DNA of 31,429 nt from NCBI GenBank assembly GCA_028139685.1, contig JAOINQ010000008.1:1-31429 (forward strand). The letters run 5' to 3'. The stretch is from Betaproteobacteria bacterium (GTDB lineage: Bacteria > Pseudomonadota > Gammaproteobacteria > Burkholderiales > Burkholderiaceae_A). Under the pieces are notes generated by a model. That model worked only from the letters and a program-made list of their open reading frames with translations. It made no database searches and was not told where the DNA came from. The translations under genes and the position numbers were made by a program. Numbering within the stretch: the stretch's first letter is position 1; the number at the start of each line of letters is the position of its first letter. Below are positions 25,293-31,429 of the stretch, piece by piece.

Positions 25293-26312
25293 CTAGGGAG
25301 TGGAAACTCTTTGAGTGCAAAAACTAATAATTTTCTCTACTATCTCCTTATGCTGAAATTCGTAATTGGGATACAGTACAATTCTGTGTGCCATAGTTTC
25401 CTGAAGTCCCCCATGCAGGTCTTCAGGAATTAAGTCCAATCTTCCTGCTAACCACGCATTGACCTTAGCAGCTCTAATTAGCATGGCCATACCCCTCGGA
25501 CTTGCTCCACTCTCAACCAGTTTGTTCACTTCTAAACCGTCTATTTCTTTCACTCCTAAAGTTCTAGGATCTCGTAATGCTGCCCAAAGACGTATTGCGT
25601 AATCTTTCATAGGTTCAGACTCCTTGACACTTTCCTGAATATTCTGAGCTATGTCATTTAATTCACTGTATGGCACCGCTGCTGGGGAAACATTTTGAAT
25701 AAGAGAGTCCACATCATAAAATTTATTATTAAAAATTAATTCTTTTTGAATCAGGTCATCCTTCGGAGTCTCTATAGAAATTTCCATTAGAAATCGATCT
25801 TTCGCAGCAGAGGAAATTTCAAAAGTCTCTTCTTTCTCTATCCTATTTCTATCGGCAAAAACCTGTAAGTGCGGAAAGCTGTACTCTTTATTGAAGGCAG
25901 TTACACTTCTTTCTGCCATTGCGCGTAACATAAGAGAATGAACTTGAGGCCTAGCTCGATTGATTTCATTAAAAAAAAAGGTTGAGAGTGATTTGCCATG
26001 CATGAGAAGCGGGCCTGGATCAACTTTAGGTTTTCCATCCTCGCTAATGTACGTGTGATAAATCAGGTCTGTCGGCATCATATCGACACTACCTTCAACT
26101 CTCTCGTAAGCCCCTCCTAGTGATCTAGCTACTGCTCGCAAAAGAGTGGTCTTCCCAACGCCAACATCTCCTTCTAAAAGCACGTGCCCTCTTGAGAAGA
26201 TTGCTATTGTTAATAGATGAATAGCCCTTTCTTGCCCAACTACGGCAGATTTTATAGCAGTTTCCAGCTGGGAAGCTTTGTGTAGCCAATCGGCTAACTT
26301 ATTCTCAGACAA
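25293..26312 (-). CDS. mxaR: MxaR, MoxR-type AAA+ ATPase
   Basis: Cytosolic AAA+ chaperone-like ATPase, the founding type of the MoxR family, which acts with vWA proteins in maturing methanol dehydrogenase. It is 339 aa. Walker A is GDVGVGKTT (48-56), Walker B FFFNEIN (112-118), a sensor stretch RPQVHSLMLRAMAE follows, and the lid domain has ESGASPRGMAMLIRAAKV. The start is TTG at 26312 with AAGGA 5 bases upstream; the nearby ATG is out of frame. It is the first gene of the 10-gene cluster, 84 bp from a divergent exported-protein gene, and that gap must hold the cluster promoter. I see no convincing -35/-10 pair there. Confidence 0.92.
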   Translation of the reverse strand: MSENKLADWLHKASQLETAIKSAVVGQERAIHLLTIAIFSRGHVLLEGDVGVGKTTLLRAVARSLGGAYERVEGSVDMMPTDLIYHTYISEDGKPKVDPGPLLMHGKSLSTFFFNEINRARPQVHSLMLRAMAERSVTAFNKEYSFPHLQVFADRNRIEKEETFEISSAAKDRFLMEISIETPKDDLIQKELIFNNKFYDVDSLIQNVSPAAVPYSELNDIAQNIQESVKESEPMKDYAIRLWAALRDPRTLGVKEIDGLEVNKLVESGASPRGMAMLIRAAKVNAWLAGRLDLIPEDLHGGLQETMAHRIVLYPNYEFQHKEIVEKIISFCTQRVSTP

Positions 26313-26396
26313 TTCTTTCCTTTCATAGATTCTGTATACTTAAGGAACAAACTGAGTTCGAAAATATCCATAGAGAAATTACTACTGAGTATAAGG

Positions 26397-27137
26397 ATGA
26401 AGATAACAGTATATTCCAGTTTTTTTTCCTTAGTTATTATAGGGATTTGTCAGCTTTTCTTTATAAACGCTGTTGCGGCCCAAAAAGAGCCGATTAACAC
26501 GAAAAAGCACAATACCGGTCTAAATCCAAAGGCTGAAATAACAGAACCCGAGAAACTCCTTTTTTTGCAAAATCATTTAGGAAACCTACCTACATCGAAG
26601 GTTTTAACATACAGATTCCTAGGCGAAGGGGAAACGGTAAAAATTAAGTCAAAAAAAATAGAATTGAGCTTCAAGAAAAGTAAAAACGGAATCTTAGTGA
26701 CCGGATTTACTGAGGTTGGTAAGACAAAAAAGCCTATAAAAAAAATAGCTAATGCCATTAGCAATCCGATTATTTTAGAGTTCCTTGAAGCTGACATAGT
26801 TGAAATGCAAAAACTCACTAAGGGCCAACCAAATTACTTCCGTAAACGTATCCGGGCAGCCCTCGCAGAGGGACCAGAGATTTTTCGAGAAAAGCAGATA
26901 TTTAAAGACGAACCAATTGAGGTGTTAGCCTTCTCAATTGAACCTTATGCTAAAGACCCATTGAGATTCGAATCGGGAAGATCAAAATACAGACGATACA
27001 GTAAGAAAAAATACACGTTTTACCTTTCGGAAAAGATTCCTGGGCATATTTTAGGCATAGACTATGAAATTCCAAAACGAAAAAAGAAGGGAGCAGCTCA
27101 GGAATATTACGGCAAGCAACAAATGCGTTTAGAATGA
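26397..27137 (+). CDS. Exported protein of unknown function, divergent from mxaR
   Basis: I do not recognise a characterised family. It is 246 aa with a clear signal peptide (FFSLVIIGICQLFFINAVAA) and then a hydrophilic, lysine-rich body (many KK pairs, pI evidently basic). Notable stretches are PIILEFLEADIVEMQKLTKG followed by YFRKRIRAALAEGPEIF, and KKYTFYLSEKIPGHILGIDY. No cysteine remains after the signal, and no membrane segment. The start at 26397 follows AAGG directly, an unusually close ribosome site. It shares its 84-bp upstream region with mxaR, so co-regulation with methanol oxidation is possible but unproven. It ends 17 bp from the convergent adhesin-E-like gene. Confidence 0.75.
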   Translation: MKITVYSSFFSLVIIGICQLFFINAVAAQKEPINTKKHNTGLNPKAEITEPEKLLFLQNHLGNLPTSKVLTYRFLGEGETVKIKSKKIELSFKKSKNGILVTGFTEVGKTKKPIKKIANAISNPIILEFLEADIVEMQKLTKGQPNYFRKRIRAALAEGPEIFREKQIFKDEPIEVLAFSIEPYAKDPLRFESGRSKYRRYSKKKYTFYLSEKIPGHILGIDYEIPKRKKKGAAQEYYGKQQMRLE

Positions 27138-27154
27138 TTGTTTGCACACATATT

Positions 27155-27664
27155 TTATTTAGCTACCTTTTTTTCACCTTCGCCTGACACTTTCCCATCA
27201 AGCTCATCAGCGACATTGTTTTCCTTTTCAACAGCTTGTTTAGTATTCGAGGCGACTATATTTGGCTCTTTCCCGCAAACGATAAAAAAAATTCGCTCAC
27301 TTACGGGATCTGACTCGATAGATTTCCAGTCAAATTGCCCCTCAGTGTTCGCAACCCTCAATCGTCCCTTGGCCATAACTCCTGAGTGGTGATGCTTTAA
27401 AAATATGCGCTTTCTGGATTTCTCGCAATCGTAATCCATTTGGGAAGATATTGATTGAGGTGGTACCCGCTTAATTTGACGAAAATTTTTGAGTTGCCAG
27501 ACTCTGCCGATTTGCTCTTCCGACAAATTAATCGAATTCCTGTCTAAAAAGTAGACCGCCTCGTTATCAACCGTCACTATTTCCCAATTTTTTTGCAGCT
27601 CGCCAAATGCCGAGCAAGTCAGTCCTAGGGCAAGCGCACAGAAAAGAAACGTATTTTTTTTCAT
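27155..27664 (-). CDS. Secreted protein with surface-adhesin protein E-like domain
   Basis: 169 aa from the ATG at 27664. That start gives a canonical signal peptide (MKKNTFLFCALALGLTCSAF) and has AGG 6 bases upstream; the frame is open to an ATG at 27685 with no ribosome site. The mature part begins NWEIVTVDNEAVYFLDRNSI and has paired cysteines in DYDCEKS and FFIVCGKE. That matches the small surface-adhesin E-like domain (W...YF.D...I, central YDC, terminal C). The C-terminal ~30 residues are charged and low complexity. A similar protein is encoded at 30124-30564. Function in such genomes is unknown; the adhesin name comes from one characterised relative. Confidence 0.75.
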   Translation of the reverse strand: MKKNTFLFCALALGLTCSAFGELQKNWEIVTVDNEAVYFLDRNSINLSEEQIGRVWQLKNFRQIKRVPPQSISSQMDYDCEKSRKRIFLKHHHSGVMAKGRLRVANTEGQFDWKSIESDPVSERIFFIVCGKEPNIVASNTKQAVEKENNVADELDGKVSGEGEKKVAK

Positions 27665-27730
27665 AAAAAACCTAGCCATATTCATGTATCGGTTAAAATT
27701 AAATAGTCTTTAACGCATTTCCTCATAAAA

Positions 27731-29416
27731 GTGAATAATTTAAAACCCACTCCTTCAAAAGATACCCTAAAAAAGTTAGTAGACAACTTCAATAACAGAA
27801 AATTCAATGAGGTTGTCATATTAGGGGAACAAATTTTAAAAGATTGTCCAAGCGATGCATTTGTTATGAATATGCTAGGACTGGCAAACTTTAATATTGG
27901 AAAAAAAACCGATGCACTTGATTGGTTAAAAAAAGCCTATGAGAATGCCCCTGGAAATATTGAAACGGCGAGCAATTTGGCGCTTATTCTTCATAGTGAA
28001 GGAAGATACACAGAAGCCATACCAATTTTTGAAACTATAATCCGGTCCAGGTCAGATGTTCCAGAAATTCTTTTCAATTATGCAATTGCATTAGAGAAGG
28101 CAGATTTTTTAGATAAAGCAGAAAGTACTTACGAAAAAATAATTAAATTAAGAAAGGACTTTGGTCCAGCACATTACAACGCAGGCTTGCTGATGCAAAG
28201 AAAAGGTAATACTACGCAAGCTGTTAGTTATTTAGAAAAAGCAGTTGCACTCATGCCAGATAATGCGGAAGTAATTGCTGCTTTGGGCAGTGTTTTGAAA
28301 GAAAATGGTGACTACGAAAAAGCCAAAGAAAAAACACTTATAGCAATCAGCATGAAGGATGATGCTAGGTTTTATTTCAATCTAGCGACAATATTCAGGG
28401 ACCAGGGAGATTTAGATTCCGCTAAGGAAAAGTATCATGAAGCCCTAAGATTACAAAATAATTTTCCTGAAGCTTATAACAATTTAGGAGAAATTAGTAG
28501 AGATGAAGGTGACTCTGAAAAAGCTGCTGTTTTTTTTAAAAAAGCACTAAACGTGAATGCATCATTCGAAAGAGCGTTATACAATTTAGGCATTTTGCAT
28601 CAAGATAAAGGTGAATTCTCAGAAGCTGCAGATTCATTTAGAAAGTCTAAAATTGATGACTGGAAATCCAGAGTTTGTTATTGTTACTACAAAGGAAACA
28701 ATTTAACAAAGTTTCTTTCTGAGTTTGAAGCCACAATGAAGTTACCGCATTGGTCTCCGCTACTTGCCAGTTTGTCAGCTCATTATTCAAAAAGTTATAA
28801 TAAGTCTGACCCATACAACTTCTGCTCAGACCCTTTAAAATACGTCCGCAAACGGACTATTGCCGGCCTGGCCGAATCCAACAGTAAATTTCGGACTGAT
28901 CTGATAAATCAATTGAACGAATTAGAAATTGGTTCAAGAAAACAAGGAAGATTAATCAATGGAGTTCAATCTGCAGGTAATTTGCTTCGAAGAAAAGAAG
29001 ATGTTTTTCGAATCCTTGCAGGCCACATCTTGGTCGAAATTGATAATTATGTAGATGAACTCGATAAAGATTGTGAGTTTTTAAGAGCGTTCCCAAAAGA
29101 GCCGTCTTTTCAAAGTTCGTGGTTCGTCAAAATGCAAAACCAGGGCCATTTGACCTCTCACATTCATGAAACAGGTTGGCTTAGCGGAGTAGTCTATTTA
29201 CAAATCCCTGATAATCAACTCGATAACGACGGTAAAATTCAATTTGGAATCGACGGTGACTCTTACCCGAACACCAACGTAACCTATCCGAAGAAGATTC
29301 TTGACATAAATGAAGGGGACATCGTTTTATTTCCCTCCTCGGTTTTCCATCAAACGATACCGTTCAAATCAAAATCCGAAAGAATTTGTATCGCCTTTGA
29401 TATATCACCTCCATAA
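27731..29416 (+). CDS. TPR protein fused to a putative 2OG-Fe(II) oxygenase domain
   Basis: 561 aa. About eight TPR units run from residue 10 to 305, for example FVMNMLGLANFNIGKKTDAL, FNYAIALEKADFLDKAESTY and AYNNLGEISRDEGDSEKAAV. A linker follows, then a C-terminal 2-oxoglutarate/iron oxygenase-like domain (about 410-560). That domain contains SHIHETGWLSGVVYLQIP (H477 and H479 as candidate iron ligands, E480), then DIVLFPSSVFHQTIPF (H540) and R551 as a probable 2-oxoglutarate-binding residue. This resembles the putative 2OG-FeII_Oxy_5 group. No signal peptide is seen, so it is probably cytosolic. The start is GTG at 27731. Substrate unknown; prolyl/asparaginyl-type protein hydroxylation is possible by analogy only. 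Confidence 0.85.
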   Translation: MNNLKPTPSKDTLKKLVDNFNNRKFNEVVILGEQILKDCPSDAFVMNMLGLANFNIGKKTDALDWLKKAYENAPGNIETASNLALILHSEGRYTEAIPIFETIIRSRSDVPEILFNYAIALEKADFLDKAESTYEKIIKLRKDFGPAHYNAGLLMQRKGNTTQAVSYLEKAVALMPDNAEVIAALGSVLKENGDYEKAKEKTLIAISMKDDARFYFNLATIFRDQGDLDSAKEKYHEALRLQNNFPEAYNNLGEISRDEGDSEKAAVFFKKALNVNASFERALYNLGILHQDKGEFSEAADSFRKSKIDDWKSRVCYCYYKGNNLTKFLSEFEATMKLPHWSPLLASLSAHYSKSYNKSDPYNFCSDPLKYVRKRTIAGLAESNSKFRTDLINQLNELEIGSRKQGRLINGVQSAGNLLRRKEDVFRILAGHILVEIDNYVDELDKDCEFLRAFPKEPSFQSSWFVKMQNQGHLTSHIHETGWLSGVVYLQIPDNQLDNDGKIQFGIDGDSYPNTNVTYPKKILDINEGDIVLFPSSVFHQTIPFKSKSERICIAFDISPP

Positions 29417-29426
29417 AAAAATGAGG

Positions 29427-29798
29427 CTACGTTAAATCGCAGTTTGCCCGTCTTGTAATTGTTGGTGAAACCCTGATTTCTAGTTTTAAACTTTTTTTCG
29501 AAAAAACTAGAGTTTGGTTTTCTCCATCGTCTCCGCGGCAATCCTCACCAGCCCATATCGTTTCAGAATCCTCATTACAAATATTTCGCTCCATTCCGAG
29601 TGTTTCCACTTTGCTAGGGATTTTCATCAGATTTGATTTTTCGAAATAACTTCTGTGAACGTAGAGTTTGTAGTCATCCAACGTCCCTTTAGTATCCTTA
29701 CACAAGTACTCTTGAGAAGACATTAAAAAGCCACCGCAACCACCTACGATCATTATCGCAAATGAAGAAAGACCTGCCATAGTAATTTTAGCTAACAT
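29427..29798 (-). CDS. Small cysteine-containing lipoprotein, unknown function
   Basis: 123 aa. The N-terminus has a hydrophobic stretch followed by a lipobox-like IMIVGGC (C at 21), so outer-membrane lipoprotein is likely. The mature part carries four further cysteines: YLCKD, ERNICNED, GEDCRGDD and RRANCDL. No family is recognised. A strong GGGGGAG ribosome site precedes the ATG at 29798 by 4 bases, and TATAAAT-like promoter sequence lies just upstream. It converges on the TPR-oxygenase gene with 10 bp between stops and is divergent from the XRE regulator. Confidence 0.7.
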   Translation of the reverse strand: MLAKITMAGLSSFAIMIVGGCGGFLMSSQEYLCKDTKGTLDDYKLYVHRSYFEKSNLMKIPSKVETLGMERNICNEDSETIWAGEDCRGDDGENQTLVFSKKSLKLEIRVSPTITRRANCDLT

Positions 29799-29873
29799 AT
29801 AGCTCCCCCGAAAATTTATACTCTATACAGATCTAACCATTAAAGTTAATCTCTTCAATCCGATTATAAGCTT

Positions 29874-30143
29874 ATGAAAGAGGAAGTGGAACCCGCTATT
29901 GCATTTTGTGAAGTTTTGCGTCAGCAAAGGATTTCCCGTGGCTTGACTCATAAAGATTTAGGACTAAGAGCAGGATTACCAGGAAAGTATATATATGACC
30001 TAGAAAATGGAAATGAGGAACCCTATTTAAAAACGACGCATAAATTAGCCGCCGGATTGGGTTTTTCAACTTCGGGCTTTTTAAAGATTATAGAACGTCG
30101 AATCTTTGGAATTGATAAAGAATATGACTCTTCTGACTTTTAA
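29874..30143 (+). CDS. XRE-family helix-turn-helix transcriptional regulator
   Basis: 89 aa, essentially one HTH_3 domain. LRQQRISRGLTHKDLGLRAG and LPGKYIYDLENGNEEPYLKT show the usual five-helix Cro/CI pattern with the recognition helix around GLPGKYIYDLENG; KLAAGLGFSTSGFLKI completes it. The ATG at 29874 has no clear Shine-Dalgarno, and a TATAAG box lies only 3 bases upstream. TATACA at 29824-29829 would give a 35-40 base leader. Its 3' end overlaps the next gene by 20 bp. The target is unknown; the divergent lipoprotein or the overlapping adhesin-E-like gene are the obvious candidates. Confidence 0.82.
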   Translation: MKEEVEPAIAFCEVLRQQRISRGLTHKDLGLRAGLPGKYIYDLENGNEEPYLKTTHKLAAGLGFSTSGFLKIIERRIFGIDKEYDSSDF

Positions 30144-30564
30144 CAACACTACTCCATTACTTAAAAAGATACTCCTGATTATTGGCACTTTGCTGCCGAT
30201 TAACTCAACTATGTCTGGATGGAAGTTTATCGGCGAGACACCGGTCTCAAGATACTTTACTGATATGACAACAATTAAGCCATCTGGAGATAAACGTACG
30301 GTTATGATGTACCAAAATTTAAGATTCAAAAGGACATCGGATGGTGCTATTTCTATTGAGGCAAAGTTAGAATATGACTGCAAATATAAAATGCATCGGA
30401 TGCTAACAGCCACAGCTTACCCTGGCCCAAATTTACTAGGTGACAAGCTTAAATCGAAAGCCCCAGGTAATAACTGGAATCCAACTTATAAAATGAGTCG
30501 ATTTATGTTGACGGCAGTTTGTTCCGTTCCGAATAGTGGAAAGCTAGAAATTAAAACCTATTGA
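30124..30564 (+). CDS. Secreted protein with surface-adhesin protein E-like domain (second copy)
   Basis: 146 aa from the ATG at 30124; the frame is open to a TTG at 30106, but the ATG gives a better signal peptide (LLKKILLIIGTLLPINS). The mature part starts GWKFIGETPVSRYFTDMTTI and contains a central LEYDCKYKMH and a late LTAVCSVPN, with one W before the last strand. It shares the W...YF.D...I / YDC / C layout with the protein at 27155-27664, though sequence identity is low. It overlaps the XRE gene by 20 bp, implying joint transcription. Its stop at 30562-30564 lies against the stop of a convergent small gene (30558-30560). Confidence 0.72.
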   Translation: MTLLTFNNTTPLLKKILLIIGTLLPINSTMSGWKFIGETPVSRYFTDMTTIKPSGDKRTVMMYQNLRFKRTSDGAISIEAKLEYDCKYKMHRMLTATAYPGPNLLGDKLKSKAPGNNWNPTYKMSRFMLTAVCSVPNSGKLEIKTY

Positions 30565-30722
30565 TTTTTTCCTTCCTCCTCTTTTTTTTCCTTTTGTTCT
30601 TCCTGTTGCCGCTTTTTTTCCCTCCACAGTTTGATATCTCGCATACTCCACCAATAGAGAAATAGAACCCCGCCGAAAGTTATAACGATTTCTATGATAA
30701 TTATTGGAAAAAAATCGTTCAT
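30558..30722 (-). CDS. Small single-span membrane protein, 54 aa
   Basis: Short gene found by reading the minus strand. MNDFFPIIIIEIVITFGGVL leads into FLYWWSMRDIKLW, one membrane segment. A highly charged K/E/Q tail follows (EKKRQQEEQKEKKEEEG, probably helical). The ATG overlaps the TGA of the frame-corrected MFS gene as ATGA, the usual sign of translational coupling. That junction also supports the corrected MFS frame being the real one. Its last 3 codons converge with the adhesin-E-like gene. No function assigned. Confidence 0.65.
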   Translation of the reverse strand: MNDFFPIIIIEIVITFGGVLFLYWWSMRDIKLWREKKRQQEEQKEKKEEEGKNQ

Positions 30723-31429
30723 ATCTTATCTTTTTTCAAAAAAAATTCCCTTATAACTATTAAAATCCCGCCCAGTAACATTAAGCAGCCAGCTATCAAA
30801 ATAGAAACATCATAGCTTCCTGAATATTCTGCTAGAACTCCAGTAAAAAAAGACCTATGATCAGTGCAAGCGCAAACCCAAAGGTAAGCCTAGCCATTTC
30901 CTTTGATGCATTGGCCGGATTCAACCTTCCGGCTAAAGTCATAGTCAAACTAACTATCCCTAAATTACTCATGCCAAAAAGCAGAGTTGAAATAACAAAC
31001 GTACTGAAATCCTCAAAAAATACAGCCAACAAAAGAGATAAGGCATGCATCATTATCGCAGAAAATAATGCTAAAAACATGGATGCCCTTTTCTCCACAT
31101 AGTCCCAAAAAAACAAGCTTGGGATACTTACTACACCTACTAATAACCAGGCCAAAAGACTGTCTTCCTGAACAAATCCTCTTTCTACTGCTAAAGCTAA
31201 TGTGAAAGTTGCACTTACAACAAAACCAAGGCCAGCGAAAAAATACATGGAGAGGATACAAATAAAATCAATTAACGTGTTTTTGGTTTTGGCCTCACCA
31301 CTTATTGGATTCCGTTTAGTAATCAACTTCTCATTAATAATTGGTCTTAAAAACCAGGCCGGGAAAAATAGGAGCAAAGATAGAGCCCCAAAACCCAGCC
31401 AGTGTTCATTCCAACGTAATTGATTTTGA
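30719..31429 (-). CDS. MFS transporter, C-terminal part; frame shifts near the 3' end; N-terminus beyond window
   Basis: Major facilitator superfamily-like permease. The frame is open to the right edge (reads QNQLRWNEHWLGFGALSLLL inward), so the N-terminal half is missing; the TTG at 31377 is not a true start. Visible parts are a basic cytoplasmic loop (KLITKRNPISGEAKTK), then several membrane helices: FAGLGFVVSATFTLALAVE, LLAWLLVGVVSIPSLFFW, MFLALFSAIMMHALSLLLAV and STLLFGMSNLGIVSLTMTLA. The direct frame stops at 30832 within a helix (ALIIGLFLLEF). A -1 shift at the run 30844-30850 continues as TGVLAEYSGSYDVSILIAGC to a TGA at 30719, a normal final MFS helix. Substrate unknown. Confidence 0.75.
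30844..30850 (-). other. U-UUU-UUA slippery heptamer at the MFS frameshift point
   Basis: Within the T7 run, the zero frame reads CTT TTT TTA then CTG GAG TTC TAG. The last seven bases are T TTT TTA in the X-XXY-YYZ phase used for -1 frameshifting, and a -1 slip is what restores the transporter frame. An under-called T (7 for 8) would look identical. No strong downstream stem was seen. Confidence 0.5.

Noticed and set aside
30106..30123. TTG at 30106 as start of the second adhesin-E-like gene
   Set aside because: The ATG at 30124 gives a normal signal peptide.
30832..31377. Complete 181-aa membrane protein starting at TTG 31377
   Set aside because: The frame continues to the window edge with membrane-protein-like sequence, and the direct stop cuts a helix; it is part of a larger MFS gene.
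1..31429. tRNA, rRNA, CRISPR arrays, insertion sequences, integrase or attachment sites
   Set aside because: None seen by reading both strands; gaps are too short and no repeated units or transposase-like frames were found.

Overview
The window is an AT-rich, very compact bacterial chromosome segment. Its housekeeping gene order is betaproteobacterial: hemW-rdgB-rph, divergent yicC-gmk-rpoZ-spoT, mog/pmbA, and scpB-rluB-rimP-nusA-infB-rbfA-truB-typA. That order, low G+C, tiny intergenic gaps and a methanol-oxidation accessory cluster together suggest a genome-streamlined marine methylotroph of the Methylophilales (OM43-like). The assignment is inference: no rRNA or other taxonomic marker is in the window.

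Layout. Positions 1-2392 (minus) hold the end-truncated heme chaperone hemW, the house-cleaning NTPase rdgB and RNase PH. Positions 2417-6358 (plus) hold yicC, gmk, rpoZ and spoT. Mog (minus) and pmbA (plus) start back to back with only 12 bp between them. From 26312 down to 8327 every gene lies on the minus strand. This run begins with a methanol-dehydrogenase maturation/electron-transfer cluster (mxaR-S-A-C-K-L, a cytochrome cL-like xoxG, xoxJ, a secreted beta-propeller, mxaD). It continues through scpB-rluB, a terminator-like hairpin, and the translation/transcription-factor operon rimP-nusA-infB-rbfA-truB-typA. Positions 26397-31429 are accessory: an exported unknown protein, two surface-adhesin-E-like secreted proteins, a TPR-2OG-Fe(II) oxygenase fusion, a small Cys-rich lipoprotein, an XRE-type regulator, a 54-residue membrane protein and an MFS transporter that runs off the right edge.

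How it works together. MxaR (AAA+ ATPase), MxaS (DUF58), MxaC and MxaL (vWA proteins with intact MIDAS motifs), MxaA and MxaK form a predicted envelope chaperone/metal-insertion machine for a PQQ methanol dehydrogenase. XoxG would take electrons from that enzyme and XoxJ would bind it. No catalytic subunit (mxaF or xoxF) or mxaI is present, so the enzyme must be encoded elsewhere, if it is present at all.

Most notable points: truB is split at a 12-A run and the MFS gene at a U-UUU-UUA heptamer. Both are repaired by the same -1 shift, so they are either homopolymer errors or slippage/recoding sites. PmbA has a perfect TATAAT box placed for a leaderless mRNA. The rimP-nusA-infB operon has a promoter-like site whose transcript would start at the hairpin. 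No stretch over 300 bp lacks a gene. I saw no tRNA, rRNA, CRISPR array or insertion sequence.
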